DNA from: Euglena gracilis
Lineage: Eukaryota; Euglenida; Euglenophyceae; Euglenales
Assembly: GCA_039621445.1 (NCBI GenBank)
Contig: CP154955.1
Location: 15,064,465-15,128,464, forward strand
Length of the DNA: 64,000 nt
Direction of reading: 5' to 3'
The notes beneath the pieces are model-generated. The model was not told the DNA's origin. It did no database searches and saw only the letters and a program-made list of their open reading frames with translations. Of the stretch, positions 33,960 to 46,205 are shown piece after piece. A program made the translations under genes and the position numbers. The stretch's first letter is position 1. Every line of letters begins with the position of its first letter.

Positions 33960-34397
33960 TAAACAAGCATTTTGAGTGAATTTGGTCGTTTTTAGGTGTT
34001 TTTGGCCCAAATCACCTGGTTTTGCCACCAGATCTTACCAGAACTGTACCAATAATCACCGAATCTGTGCACAAAATGGCCAAAAAGTGGATAAAAGCAG
34101 TCAGAAGTGGCCTAAAATGGACACAAATGTGCAAAAATAGCCAGAAGCAGCCAAAAATTATTGTAATGCAGCCAAATGCAGCCCAAAGTGGTCAAAACTG
34201 GCAAAAAGTGGTCCAAAATGGCCAAAAAGAATGGCCAAAAGGGCCAAAAGCTGCTGATTTGCATGAAACCAGACAAAAAAAAGAAGTCAACTACAGATGG
34301 GGTACTGGTGGAAATTGGTGGAAATTGCACATTCGGAAATGATTCTTCTCACGCGGGCCATAGATCCAGAAGAAAAATCGGTGCATGAAAAAAAAAA
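33960..34397 (+). repeat. TGGCCAAAA-rich degenerate repeat
   Basis: GTGGCCAAAA and related words recur irregularly. The family also forms the large inverted arrays at 43830-44500. Confidence 0.6.
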
Positions 34398-34447
34398 TCT
34401 CCGGTGGGATCCGGTGGGATCCGGTGGGATCCGGTGGGATCCGGTGG
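34398..34447 (+). repeat. 10-bp minisatellite (GGATCCGGTG), second block
   Basis: Five tandem units in the same orientation as 33846-33910. Confidence 0.95.
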
Positions 34448-35200
34448 CTGTCCTTGCCTGGTCGCTGTCTTTTTTTTTATTTTTCCGTTCCTCCAAGGGG
34501 AGCCCACCCAGCTGTGGTGTTTGCAGTCAACGTTTATCCAAAGGCATTTGGCGTCTGTGTTTGCACATCATATGGCTGATATGCACACTGTGTACGTTGC
34601 CTTCCGCTTCCCCTTCCCCCTGCCCCCACCCTCCACCCCTGTGGCCAAGGGTGCCCCAGAGGGCAGTGGCGGGGCGTAAGTTCCACCCCAAGTTTCCAAC
34701 CCTAGCTCAGCATCCCCCACCCCCGGATCCTTGAAGACATTTATGCTCTGCACTCTGGAGAGGGGGGGTCCAGCCAGCAGTTTTTCACCAGCCACCTTTT
34801 CCAAGCCAGCTGTCCCGAGAATCCCTAAGAAAACCTTTCACCGGAGGACATAAATAATGGAGTGCGGGACCTAATGGATTTGTGAACGAAGCTTATCTTT
34901 GGGGGTGGGGGACGGTGGCATTCATGGTATGTGTTCTCAAATCAGTGATTGACAGCCTTTCTGGCATCCAAAAGTGGCCCCAAAGTGGCCCCAAAGCTGG
35001 TTCACAATGTCTTCCAATGTGTTTCTCCAGTTTTGAGGCGGTGCATCGCCAAAACCAAAACAGCTGCATACTCTTCATGGCCTTTGGCCTTTGGCCTTCA
35101 GCTGTAATGGCAGGCACTCCACAGAACAAGGGAAACCTCTCCAACCCGATGTTAACAATAAATCTAATCAGAAAAAAGCCTTGTGGATGAAATTTATGGT
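34448..35200. other. No gene seen
   Basis: Short open frames only. A GTGGCCCCAAA tandem lies near 34970-34995. Confidence 0.45.
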
Positions 35201-35208
35201 GGCCTTGT

Positions 35209-35731
35209 CAGGGATGGATGGGAAGCCTTGAGGGGGGGGTCGGACCCCCCCTCCGGACAGGGAGGGGGGGGGGGGTCGGACCCCCCCCCCCCTCCTACCT
35301 CGAAACTGAGGGGGGGCCGAAATTTTTTCGATTACATGGACGGGCAAAGGGCCGGAAATTGGGTCGGAATCGGTCAAAAAACCCCTGATTTTTCTTTGAA
35401 AATCGATCCAAAAATGCTCATTTTTGAATTTTTTTGAACATGTTTTTGGGGGAAAACACCAACACATCAAAAAATGGGCAATATGGTCAAAAGTCAGCAA
35501 AAGGGGTGTGTTTTGCTCATTTTACGACGCTGCGCGCCGGAAGAAATTTTCTGCTATTTTTGGCACCTGTCAAGGAGAGCTGGGGGGGGCTCCGGACCCC
35601 CCCTCCCAACATCTAGGGGGGGGGGGGGGTGGTCCGGACCCCCCCCCCTACCACCTTACCCCCCAGGGGGGGGGGTCGGGACCCCCCTCAACCACCTACC
35701 TCAATACCGAAGGGCTTCCCATCCATCCTTG
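35209..35731. mobile_element. hAT-like MITE, TSD GGCCTTGT
   Basis: Left end CAGGGATGGATGGGAAGCC; right end, reversed, CAAGGATGGATGGGAAGCC. The 8-bp duplication GGCCTTGT is at 35201-35208 and 35732-35739. The target also carried a local CCTTGTGGATGAAATTTAT repeat. The 523-bp interior has poly-G/C blocks around AT-rich sequence and no transposase. Related ends occur near 53760 and 54945. Confidence 0.75.
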
Positions 35732-36072
35732 GGCCTTGTGGATGAAATTTATAAATGTATTGCACCTGCAATCCCCAGAAGTAATACCCCCTCCAACCAA
35801 CAAAGATTCAAGGTCTTTAATTTCTGAGGAAATGGGGTTTATCCACAATGCGGTTTTTTTTCCCTCAATGTTCGCTTCTTTTCAATGTGGATTGATCGAT
35901 TTTGTCTCTGTTCTTAGAAACCGCTGCAGCTCGAACCTTCTTTTGATTTAATCTCTTCTACAGGAATACAGCACCAGTTGTCAATTGCTTATTCAGCGTG
36001 TGACATCACTCACAGCCTCTCGTCGTAACCCTCCATTGGAAGCCCCCCTTCCCTTCAAATAACGACCGTAAC

Positions 36073-36262
36073 CTATTCGGGGTTTCTGCCAAAAATCCAA
36101 ATAGCTGCCTGCCCCCAGCAACTGCACACGCTCAAGCCCTCCGAATATTGCAAGCACAAACAGGGAAGATGGAGTGGCTTTTGCCACAGTCTCAACAACC
36201 TTTTGGGTTTTTGAAACCATTTGTTTGGAGAGGGTATCAAAAAAACTGACATCGTCGAGGGG
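36073..36262 (-). CDS. Candidate internal exon, function unknown
   Basis: Minus strand: the acceptor ACCCTTTTACTG...CCACAG precedes PLDDVSFFDTLSKQMVSK, TQKVVETVAKATPSSLFVLA and IFGGLERVQLLGAGSYLDF, with a weak donor at AATAG|GTTACG. Residue mix and length (190 nt) are convincing. A helix followed by a hydrophobic stretch suggests a membrane-associated or globular protein; no family is recognised. Confidence 0.42.
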
Positions 36263-37129
36263 CTGTGGCATGATCGTCAAACAGTAAAAGGGTGTGGCAG
36301 ATGTCGAAAACAGTCCAGAATGGCTCCCTGGAATGCATCCAGCACGAAGCGCTGAATGTTTTATTGGTCATACAAAAGGTTACCCAAATCGAAGCCAGCC
36401 CCTCGGTTTTCCACAATGTGACCGAATAATTGCCCCGGGAAGCTTTTTCTTCCCTGGGGGGGGGGGGGGGGCTCAGGGGAGATCACTTTGGGGTTCAGAT
36501 TTGGGTCCACAATTAAATTCAACAACTAAAACAACAACTAAAAAAACATCCATATATCAACAAAAAAAATAAAGGAACTTGAACCTCTGCCCCCCGGGAT
36601 TCGCAGCCACTCACCCCCCTCAGGTCACCAGAATTAAAAGAAATATCCGTGCAGGTTTCAGACGCAGAGGCCTTTGGGTTCTGGGAGGGAGGGGAGCCAG
36701 GAGGGGGGGGGGGGGCTTGATGGGACACAGATGCTAAGTGAATCTATGGCCACAGAACAGAGATAGCCACCATTCGCGGGAGGTTGACCTGTGGTAATTC
36801 AACGCCACGACGGCCCAGCCACAAAATGGGAGCAAATGCGCGCCGTAACGCGCCCCAGGCTCCTGGCTCCTCCCCTGCAGCCACTGTTATCAATGTTGCA
36901 GAAAGCAACCCTCAACCAACAACCAAAATATTCTGGCAGGCAGCAGTTTTGATTGAGTACCCCACTGCCTGTCCCAGCCCCCGGTTTGCTTTGGGCCCGA
37001 GGGTGAGGCACTGTGGCCCCAGGGCCTGGGCTTCGGTCCGGGAGGAGGCTGGAACGTGGAATGGGGGGTGAGTGTTGTGAGCAGAAGGAAGATGGCGAAG
37101 CATCCCCACCAACGCCCGGCACTCTTGAA
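36263..37129. other. No gene seen
   Basis: Mixed sequence with poly-G near 36457-36475 and 36701-36716. No splice-bounded coding signal. Confidence 0.45.
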
Positions 37130-37136
37130 CCACACA

Positions 37137-37202
<66 letters not shown>

Positions 37203-37380
37203 ACACACACGCGCGCGCATACGTGTGGACAGCACGCACGCACACAAACCATGCAACACACATGTACACACTCGCACACACAAACAGAGAGAGAGAGAGA
37301 GAGAGAGAGAAACACACGACAAGAACACAAGCACGCACAAACACTCACGCAAACACACACAGACACACACCAACACCCAT
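37130..37380. repeat. (CA)n with (GA)n microsatellite
   Basis: CA repeats, CGCG-containing variants and a GAGA block at 37287-37312. Confidence 0.95.
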
Positions 37381-39148
37381 CCTGGGCGAGAGGGAGCAGG
37401 CTCCCCTCGACCTGCGTGCCGTGCTGTGCCGCATTTCCAGGGTTGCCGAGGATGCAATGGGCCGATGGGAAGGCACGGAGAGGCACCCCGAGACCCACTG
37501 GGCAGGGGGGCAAGGGCCGCCTCGAAACCACTCGTTTAGGTTTGCCAGGCAGGGCCGGGCGGGGATGCTGTCACAACTTTGGCCCAAAAGGTGGCCCACC
37601 AACTGGACCTTAATTGTGGCCCGGGACGAGCGGTGGGGGGTCCCACCCTTGGGTGGGGGTTCCTGCCACCCCACCCCCACCTCCCAGGTAGGGGTCGACC
37701 CCCGACCTTCCTCCGTCCTTTGACGTGACAAAAAACCCAATTTCAGTCGCAAAAAAAATGTTAAAATATTCAAAAGATGGGTTTTCTTGAAGTCTAAGAA
37801 TACATGGTGAACTTCAATTTGAACCGAAGCGCCGAAAGAAAATTTCTAGTGTCTTTGGGAACCTGCTTATTTTTTTTTGGACCAGGTCCGGCAAGAAAAC
37901 CATCATTCCACAAAAATAGGACCCCCTGGGTCCTATTTCATGGGATTTTATGAGGTTTCTAGCAAAAAAAAAAACAACAAAAAATAGGATCAGGGTCTTA
38001 TTTGAGAGGAAGGTTCAGCCCAAGGTCCAACTTTAAGGGACGAAGTTTGTATGCAAGGAGGAGTGTTGCATGAAAGCTCCCAGGGGGCAAGAGCCCCAGG
38101 GGAGGGGTAGGTACCCATAGCTTTACTTCATGGAAGAGTGATGTGTGGCCCTGCCTGTGTGTGTGCGGGATGGAATCGGAAGGGGAAGGACGTGTTGGGT
38201 GGTTTGGGCTGGAGTGGGTGGTGGCTGGCCATGGCTCACACGCAGTGCAGGGGACCAGGTAACAGCCGGGCGGCTGTGAGGAGGGGGGAGGTCCTGAGGA
38301 GCGCAGGAGGGGACAGAGCTGGAGAAGGAGCAAGCCTCCGGAAACTGCACCGTTCAAGGAACTCCGTGCCTTTTGCACTTCTGCCATGAGGTTCTCCCTT
38401 TTCATGATGGGGTGTTGGGTCACTTGCCACTTTCAAAAAACCATCTCCTATGAAAACCAGTCAGCCACTGAACTTTCAAAACGGGGAAAAAAAACTGCCA
38501 AAAAATTGCCCAAAATACCTTTGACAATGGTCTGGTCTGGAGGCAAAAACAAACCATCATTCCGAGAAAACCAGTCAGCCAACCCAATTGAGGTTGGACA
38601 AGCAGACAAATGGTATGCTGCAGGCAAGGGGGTCCACCAGACATTCTACTGGCCAAGTTTGGACCAGCTTCAGTCCACCCCTTGGGGGGGGGGGGTATTG
38701 CGAAGCCTTGGGCAGAAGCCGGGCTTCAAACCTTCAATTACCACAAACACAACAAAAGTGTCTTCTTTTCCACACAGCCGAAGCGGCCGGGAGAGTGGAA
38801 GAGGACCAGCCCACTGCCCGGTCGCAACTGGACCAGAGGAGCGATCCAGGAAAGCAGGGGGGCCAAGTAAGGGCCGTAGAGGGTTGGGGGCAGAGCGCCT
38901 GGCACGGATTCTGTCACCACAGCCAGGTCTAGAAACCCACAAGGTCCCCCCCTGGTGGGACGGGTCTTGGGTAGGGTCAGCCAACAGCCAATTGGAGCAC
39001 CAAGACAAGGTCATTGAGATACAAGGCTGCGGTGATGAAATGGCCCAACAATCGGGATGTTGGCAAGGGGATTTGCCAGCAGCAAATTCCCCCTCCACCA
39101 TCGAGTAACGAGGAGCATGGTGGGTTTGGGTTAGGTTTAAGGTCAGAG
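37381..39148. other. Repeat fragments, no supported gene
   Basis: An AATAGGACCC/AATAAGACCC-family copy lies at about 37800-38010. AAAACCAGTCAGCCA blocks like those of the CAATTG MITEs lie at 38430-38590 but without recognisable ends. The rest is GC-rich. Confidence 0.45.
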
Positions 39149-39172
39149 TTAGGGTTAGGGTTAGGGTTAGGG
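39149..39172 (+). repeat. (TTAGGG)4 telomere-like tract
   Basis: Four perfect TTAGGG units preceded by degenerate GGTTTGGGTTAGG. Interior, not a chromosome end. Confidence 0.9.
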
Positions 39173-40190
39173 TCATACACATTCCACCATTGCCGATAAC
39201 ACTGCAAGTTTTTCCCGACCTCCCCCAATTTGGTGTGTGAATTTCCAAACCCTGCTACCCCCTGACTGGACCAAGAAACCCAACCCGGAGATTCCCAACA
39301 AGATGGTGATATCTGCAAGTTTTAAGAAATTAAATTAAGCGAGAGAGGATATGTCTTTGGGGGGGAAAAAACAACACAGGGCGCTCTGGTACTACGGCAG
39401 GCCAACAAGCCGTTGGGGGGGGTTCAGTGCGGTGTGAGTGGAAAGGAAGCCTGTTGACAAGAAGCAATGTTGGCCCCAGGCCGGTATGACACAAGGCAGG
39501 GGGTATTGGCGTGTGGCATCAGGTGCAATTAATCGGGCGCATACATCGGTCGAGGCATCGTGCGGAACTATCCCACCCCCCTATGTCCGAACCAAAGAGA
39601 GAGGGCAGTCCGGAAGGGACATAAATAACACAACACAACGCAGCACAAGCAACAAACAACAAAACAGAAAAAAACAAGGCAATAACCAACAAGCCGTGGT
39701 TCAGTGCAATAGAAGCAACCACCTAGGCCGTGTGAACAGGCAGCACGTACTAGCGTACAGGAACAAATGTTGTCAGAGATGAGCAGTCAAGGGACATAAA
39801 ACAAAACAAAAAACACACATGAACAACGTTTAAAAAATTCAATGTGTTAAATACGCATCATGTGTCAGATTAGTACGTAGCTGCAGTATGCTAGCTGTGT
39901 CATAAAATTTCATCCAATATTAAAACACACAGGGGATGCCAACACACGGTGTGCGGCACATCGTGCACACCGTGCCACACACCGTGCACACCATCACACT
40001 TTACACACTGTGCGTTGCCGATGAAATTTAATTGATTTTTTTTAGTTTCGAATTTTCTGACTTTTTTTTTGTTCTGCATTGATATTTCGACATTTTTTTA
40101 AAAAAATTGGCCACTGTGCACAATAAGCCGCGAACCGTGCGTCGGCATCCCCTGGAGTTAGGTCATATGTTAAACATGACATAACATGTG
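39173..40190. other. No gene seen
   Basis: ACA/AACA-rich sequence at 39630-39830 and GTGCACACCGTG-type inverted words at 39940-40000. Confidence 0.45.
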
Positions 40191-40862
40191 TTATGTTATG
40201 TTATGTTATGTTATGTTATGTTATGTTATGTTATGTTATGTTATGTTATGTTATGTTATGTTATGTTATGTTATGTTATGTTATGTTATGTTATGTTATG
40301 TTATGTTATGTGATGTGATGTTATGTTATGTTATGTTATGTTATGTTATGTTATGTTATGTTATGTTATGTTATGTTATGTTATGTTATGTTATGTTATG
40401 TTATGTTATGTTATGTTATGTTATGCCATGTTGTGTTATGTTATGTTCTGTTATGTTGTGTTATGTTATGTTATGTTATGTTCTGTTCTGTTTTGGTATG
40501 TTATGTTATGTTATGTTATGTTATGTTATGTAATGTTATGTTATGTTATGTTATGTTATGTTATGTTATGTTATGTTATGTTATGTTATGTTATGTTATG
40601 TTATGTTATGTTATGTTATGTTATGTTATGTTATGTTATGTTATGTTATGTTATGTTATGTTATGTTATGTTATGTTATGTTATGTTACGTTACGTTACG
40701 TTACGTTACGTTACGTTACGTTATGTTATGTTATGTTATGTTATGTTATGTTATGTTATGTTATGTTATGTTATGTTATGTTATGTTATGTTATGTTATG
40801 TTATGTTACGAAATTTATGTTATGTTACGTTATGTTATGTTACGTTATGTTACGTTATGTTA
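40191..40862 (+). repeat. (TTATG)n satellite with a TTACG block
   Basis: About 130 pentamers with few interruptions; seven TTACG units in a row at 40686-40720 and scattered TTACG near the 3' end. The repeat has no stop on the plus strand, so LCYVM open frames are artefacts. It is preceded by an inverted CATGACATAACATG. Confidence 0.97.
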
Positions 40863-41186
40863 TCCAACAGGGGGGGGGAGGCTACATTTGAGGGGCGGGG
40901 GCACAGAAACACGTTCCAGCAATGCAAATGATCACCAAATGCACGCAATGAACCCCGGCCGAGAAACGAACAAGTGCCAGGCTGGCCAGGCTGCAAGACA
41001 CATGTCACCCCCAGGCCCGTTCGGGCGGGGGGGCGAAGTCTGCGCTATGGCGACGAAAGGGGGGTGGGGGGAGGGGGGGGCTGAGGGATGGCTCGGTTGT
41101 CCTTTCTGAGCAAGGTGGTCAGCAGTCTTTGTCCAATTTGTCTTATACCTCCACAAGAAAGGGGGGGGGGGCTTTGGGGGAAGCCA
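40863..41186. other. GC-rich, no gene seen
   Basis: Poly-G runs separated by unassigned sequence. Confidence 0.5.
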
Positions 41187-41493
41187 TAAGATTGTTACCA
41201 ACCCTCCGAGGGGAGGTCACTTTCCATTTTCAGAAATCCAGTCAGTTTCTTTCAAAACCAGTAACCACTTCAAACCTCCCCGTGGGTGAGGTGGTCGGGC
41301 CAAAATGGGTTTTGGCCAATAAAAAAACTTTCTCGGCGCCAGGTGGCACTTTTGGCAAGTCCTGCCCGATCCCCCCCCACCCTGGAGGAGGGCAGGCGAT
41401 TTGTTTTTGGCTGGAGCCAAAAACCAATCAGTCACTCCGAAAAAAAACCCCATTCAGTCACTCCGGGGGTCCACTCGGACGCACCTTAAGAAA
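41187..41493. mobile_element. CAATTG-family MITE copy without clear TSD
   Basis: A CATAAGATTGTTACCAACC-like left end, internal AATCCAGTCAG, TCGGCGCC and CCAATCAGTCACTCCG blocks, and a CTTAAG-type right end match the family at 47460 and 57901. No flanking duplication was found, so one end may be lost. Confidence 0.5.
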
Positions 41494-41754
41494 AAAGATG
41501 GTGTGGACAGAGTCTCTATCCCTCCACCCAAAACACACGAACCCCTCTCACACAGCAGCTTCCTTCTTAAACCTTTTTAAGACCTGGAGGGAAAGTCTCC
41601 CCCACCTACCCAGTCCAGAGTGGGACCCCCTCTTGGGCAGCCTAACTTGCACTTCGCTTTGAAAGAAAGCAATAATTTTTCAACACAAAAAACGAAACAC
41701 ATTGCGCGTGGGCGGAAACTTTTTTTGTAATTCTACATGTAGGTTGTCATTTGC

Positions 41755-41850
41755 GCACTTGCGCAATAATAACAACATATATAGTAATATATATTACTAT
41801 TTATACTACATATATACACTAGATATATATTACTATAAAATAGGCAGTAT
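41755..41850. repeat. TTTGCGCA module remnant and AT-rich tract
   Basis: ATTTGCGCACTTGCGCAAT at 41750-41770 resembles the modules of the 25990-29249 element. It is followed by TATATA-rich sequence. Confidence 0.5.
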
Positions 41851-41891
41851 TTTACTTAGTTGGCCATTGCCCTAATTATTCAACATCCCCG

Positions 41892-42014
41892 ATGTCGAGG
41901 TTGTCCTTCCACACCGTTGAGTCTGAATGTGTGGTGGACGGCCCAAACATGAGCCAAGGGCTGACAATCCTTGCATCTATTCAGGAAAAGCTTAATAATG
42001 CACTGCTGGCAATG
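41892..42014 (+). CDS. Candidate exon, function unknown
   Basis: The frame from ATG 41892 (or from an AG at 41898) reads LSFHTVESECVVDGPNMSQ, then GLTILASIQEKLNNALLAM, and ends at a strong donor ATG|GTGAGG. The frame stays open beyond. AT-rich sequence upstream would suit an intron end or a promoter. Family not recognised. Confidence 0.33.
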
Positions 42015-42344
42015 GTGAGGGATGAGAACACTTTTGAGAATCGTCATTCCTGCATGCGGGTTAAACGGCTCGCAGTGCCACGCAGTGCCGGCACTGCGGG
42101 GCGGGCATCCCCCCTGTGTAGCCCTGTCCTGGGGGGGGGGGGACCCAGCCTGGAGGGAGTTGCGAAAAATCCCATCACACTAAGGCCCTCAAACCCCCCA
42201 TTTGTCTATCGTTTTTTGACTTATTGAAGAATTTATGGAATTTCAAACCAATGTTCTTTCAGGTTCGCCTCAGAAAAAGCCCTTCAAGGTCCTTTTCCAA
42301 ACCATTTTGAGAGGTATTTTGTGTGTTTTTTCTAATCCCTCTCC

Positions 42345-42735
42345 CCCAGGCAGGCTGTTTTTTTACCAACCCCGGGGGTTCCGGAGAGCCTTGGGGTGCC
42401 TGCCCAGGTAGGTACTCCCCCCCTACCTAAGGGAAGATTGGCATTACTCGGCAAGAACAGGTCCGCGTCGGGGGAAAAAGTTGAATCCCCACATCCTTGG
42501 ACCATCGCCCATCCACCCAAAACATCAAAAAGGCTTGCTCTTCGACTTTTTAAATTTCGACCCCGTTCAAACCTCTGTCCGGCCCTTCAGAAATTTAAAA
42601 AAAAATCCCATCCCTCAAGGACCCAGCCCTGGCTCCCCCACCCCCTGGGGGGCAGAAGCCATGCTGATGCTGTTTTCAAGTGGCTCGCAAATGCCTCGCT
42701 GGTGGACCCCGGGAGTTTGAAGCAAAAACCTGTAA
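42345..42735. mobile_element. Possible MITE related to 55379
   Basis: CAGGCTGTTTTTTTACCAACC and the GGGGTGCCTGCCCAGG block match the element at 55379. A GAAGCAAAAACCTG right end is plausible. No target duplication was found. Confidence 0.35.
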
Positions 42736-42770
42736 GGAATGGGTTGCACAGACAATTTCCAGCGCGAGCC

Positions 42771-43022
42771 CCCCCCCTCTGTGTGCACTGTGGCTGTTTT
42801 TTGGTGCCTTTTATCCCTGCTTCTGGCCTGGCGCTGTTGTTCGCCTCTGGCCCTTTTGTCTGTGTACGTGGAGGTGGCCAGAGCATAGCAATACTTACCT
42901 TGTTTACGACGCCGGCCACCAAGCGCCCGCCAGGCACATGCTCCACTTTAGTTGGGGAGGTCTCCTTCACCATGACGACGCACCGGTTACTCCAGTCCAC
43001 GACCCCAGCAGGTGTGGCTCCC
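42771..43022 (+). repeat. 250-bp direct repeat, copy 1
   Basis: Nearly identical to 43443-43692 (a few substitutions and one G-run length change). It includes CTGGCGCTGTTGTTCGCCTC and CGACGCCGGCCACCAAGCGC. The GCG CTxxxTTCGCxTCTGGCCC core is shared with the repeat at 47960 and 52336. Origin unknown; neither a SINE promoter nor a protein family was recognised. Confidence 0.75.
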
Positions 43023-43442
43023 AACTCAGTGGACAGGTCCACTCAATTGGGAACAAACTCATGGGTAGGTCTGTTCCAGGCCCGGAGGCACTTCCCGGGG
43101 CAGCCCTGTCCCACAAGCACACCTACTTGGAACCCGGTCAGGCACCCCCCCTCCTGGCTCCTGGGGGCAAAGGCGAACCTTACTTTGCTGCTGGGTCCAC
43201 CCCGCTGGGTCTCCTTCACCGCTCCCAGCCGGCTACTCTAGTCCACGATCTAGGAAATGGCCCAACCTGGTTCGACTCTTCAGGCTATGGGGAGGCAGGG
43301 GACGCGAGAGCCCCTCTTTTGCTGTCGGGAACACCCCTCTGGGCCCAAGTTGCTACGTTTTTAAGGCCGACTCATGCCTGCAGCAACCTGGGTCCCAGGA
43401 GATGCCACGCGAGTGCGTGGCCCCATGGCCGGCGTGGGTGGT

Positions 43443-43692
43443 CCCCCTGTGTGCACTGTGGCTGTTTTTTTGGTGCCTTTTATCCCTTCTTCTGGCCTGG
43501 CGCTGTTGTTCGCCTCTGGCCCTTTTGTCTGTGTACGTGGAGGTGGCCGGAGCATAGCAATACTTACCTTGTTTACGACGCCGGCCACCAAGCGCCCGCC
43601 AGGCACATGCTCCACTTTAGTTGGGGGGGGGGTCTCCTTCACCGTGACGACGCACCGGTTACTCCAGTCCACGACCCCAGCAGGTGTGGTTC
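43443..43692 (+). repeat. 250-bp direct repeat, copy 2
   Basis: Second copy in the same orientation, 672 bp downstream of copy 1. The sequence between is unrelated. Confidence 0.75.
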
Positions 43693-43829
43693 CCCCCCCT
43701 CCCGGAAGAGGCAACTATGGTCACGTCCCATTCTGGTGCTAGTGTCGGCTTTGGTTGGCTCTGGTCGGCAAACAGTCGACCATGGGTATGCCAATAAAAA
43801 AGGTCATCGATGCTCATACACTCTCAAGC

Positions 43830-44500
43830 ACTTTTGCCCAGTTTGGCCATTTTTGCCAAATTCTGCCCACTTTTGGCTGATTTTGACTGCCTTTGGGCTG
43901 GTTTTGGTCACATCTGTTTTTGGCCACTTCTGGCTGCTTCCTCCGGTTGCATTTTTGGCTTCTGTTGGCCACTGTTGCCCACACTTTTGATTGTGTTTGC
44001 CCACGCCTTGCCCCCTTCAGGCTACTTCTGCTGCTGTTTTGGCTACTTTTGACCACTTCTGGATGCTTTTTTGGGGGGGGGCATTTTTGCCCACTTTTGG
44101 CTGCTTTTGCTTTTGGCTACTCTCTGTCCACTTTAGGCCGCTGTATTTTCGGAACCCCCATCGCCGACCAGGGCCGATCAGGACCGACTATGCCTTTGTT
44201 GGCAAATTATGTCCCAAGCGGACCAAAATGGCCAAAAGCGGCAAAAAGTGGGTAAAATTGGGCAAAGGTGGCCAAAAGTCGTCAAAGGAGGCCAAAAAGC
44301 AATCAGAGACAGTCAAGAGCAGTCATCCCACAGTAGCCAAAAGCCAGAAGTGGCCAAAAGTGGCAAAAAAATCACAAAAAAACACCACATGCCAAAAAGC
44401 AGCGGAAAGAGCCCAATGTGACAAAAAAAGTGGCCAAAAGTGCGTAAGCGTGGCCAAAAGAGGAATTAAAAGCGGCCAAAATAGCCAAAAGGCATCATCG
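43830..44500. repeat. Inverted arrays of a CAAAAGTGGC-like 10-mer
   Basis: 43830-44130 reads TTTTGGCCACTTTTG-type sequence and 44215-44500 reads its complement (GGCCAAAAGTGGC), separated by about 85 bp. Together they form a large foldback-capable structure. Confidence 0.7.
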
Positions 44501-44960
44501 ACGGCTCTGATCCGCCATCAGTGCTTGCTCCTGAGAGGGGGGGGGGGGCACTTGGACTTCAACAAGTTAAATTTGGGACAGCTGCAGTCCAGTCCCCCCC
44601 CCCGGCCCGGGGGACACTGCAAACCCTTAAGCAGAAGCTCAATCCCCATCCTCTGTGCGAGACACCCCAAAGGACCCCGGACCCACCCACCCCCCAGCAG
44701 GGAGTTTTCCCAATTAAACGGCAGCCTGCCCCACACAGGTCCACCCACCCACCCATATGAGAGGGGGCCCCTACAGCAGCAGCACACCGCTGGGCGCAGT
44801 GCAGTGCCCCACCCGGGTGGGCGACCCGAGGCGTGGGAGGGGGGAAAGGTATGAGGGGTGGAGGTCCAGACTGGGGGCAGCCCAGGCGGCGCAAGCCGCG
44901 GAGTGGGCAGCCGCCACACTGCCAGCGCCGGAACCGTTTTTCCGCAAGGTCACTGTTAAT
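44501..44960. other. GC-rich, no gene seen
   Basis: Open frames on both strands are proline/glycine-rich. Confidence 0.45.
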
Positions 44961-44968
44961 ACTGCAAC

Positions 44969-45244
44969 CAGGGTATGTTTTAAGACCGGGTGGTCCTCCC
45001 ACCCACCCACCTCCCGGGGTCCCCCCCAGGGGGTCCCGGGGGACCCATTCAATTTCCCCCCCAAAAAATCGCCAAAATCGCCAAAAAAATGCTAAAAATA
45101 GCACCTTTTCAAAAAAATTTGGCGCCTTCGGCACCAAAAAGTATATCCCCCCCTGGGGGGACCCCCCCCCCCGGGGGGAGGGGCTCGGCCAGACCCACCC
45201 ACCCTATCCCCCCCGGGGGTCCAAGACTTAAAAAAAAAACCCTG
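44969..45244. mobile_element. hAT-like MITE, TSD ACTGCAAC
   Basis: Left end CAGGGTATGTTTTAAGACC; right end, reversed, CAGGGTTTTTTTTTTAAGTC. The 8-bp duplication ACTGCAAC is at 44961-44968 and 45245-45252. The centre has the TTGGCGCC-TTC-GGCACCAA hairpin. 276 bp, no coding capacity. Confidence 0.85.
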
Positions 45245-45912
45245 ACTGCAACCCGAGAGACACCCACTGGACACTCTCCTGGGAATGGCTGAGATGAAGC
45301 TCGGTCCAGTCTGGGCCAGCAGGGCACTGGTGGGCGCGAAATGGTGCAAATGCCGCGATGAATTTCCTGTGATCTGTGCTTCCTGGGGTTGAGTACACAG
45401 CAGACCCCCCGAAACAGTAGGAAGGGACCATACTCCAACTGAACACACAGGACGGAGGCCAACCCCCCATCCTGCATCAGCTCCCTCTACCCTTCCGCTG
45501 GAGGCCAATAATAATAAGTCTAAAAATGGGGGAGGCCAAGAGTTCAGGCCAAGAGACAATTTTTGGGGCGTAAAATTTCCATGTGAGGAGGCGGGGGCAA
45601 GATCCCTAGGGGGGGGGGGGGGGGCCAGGGGGGGAGGTAGGGGGATGTGATGACCCCCTACAGAATGGACGGCCCACCCCCTCCTGCCCTGAACAAGATG
45701 GCTGGCCTGCCTGGGCTGGGCGGGTGCTGAGTGGCAGGGAGCCAGGCAGCCCCCTGGAGCAGAGGTAAAGCAGGGCCGGTGGTGCCCTGGTGGGGGAGCA
45801 GGGCGTCGCATAACGACCCCAAAGGGGTTCGGCTGAGAGGATGCAGCCTTTGGGCTGACTGGAGAATGGCTGCTGGCTGACCTAGGGCAAGGTCCCCGCT
45901 GTCCGGCAGTCG
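45245..45912. other. No gene seen
   Basis: GC-rich sequence with a long G run near 45609-45624. Confidence 0.45.

Positions 45913-46205
<293 letters not shown>

Noticed and set aside
40186-41109. 115-202 aa frames of MLCYV repeats
   Set aside because: The (TTATG)n satellite has no stop codon in any plus-strand frame.
42680-43990. 436-aa plus-strand frame
   Set aside because: It contains two copies of a 250-bp interspersed repeat and runs into a repeat array; internal duplication reflects the DNA repeat, not a protein.
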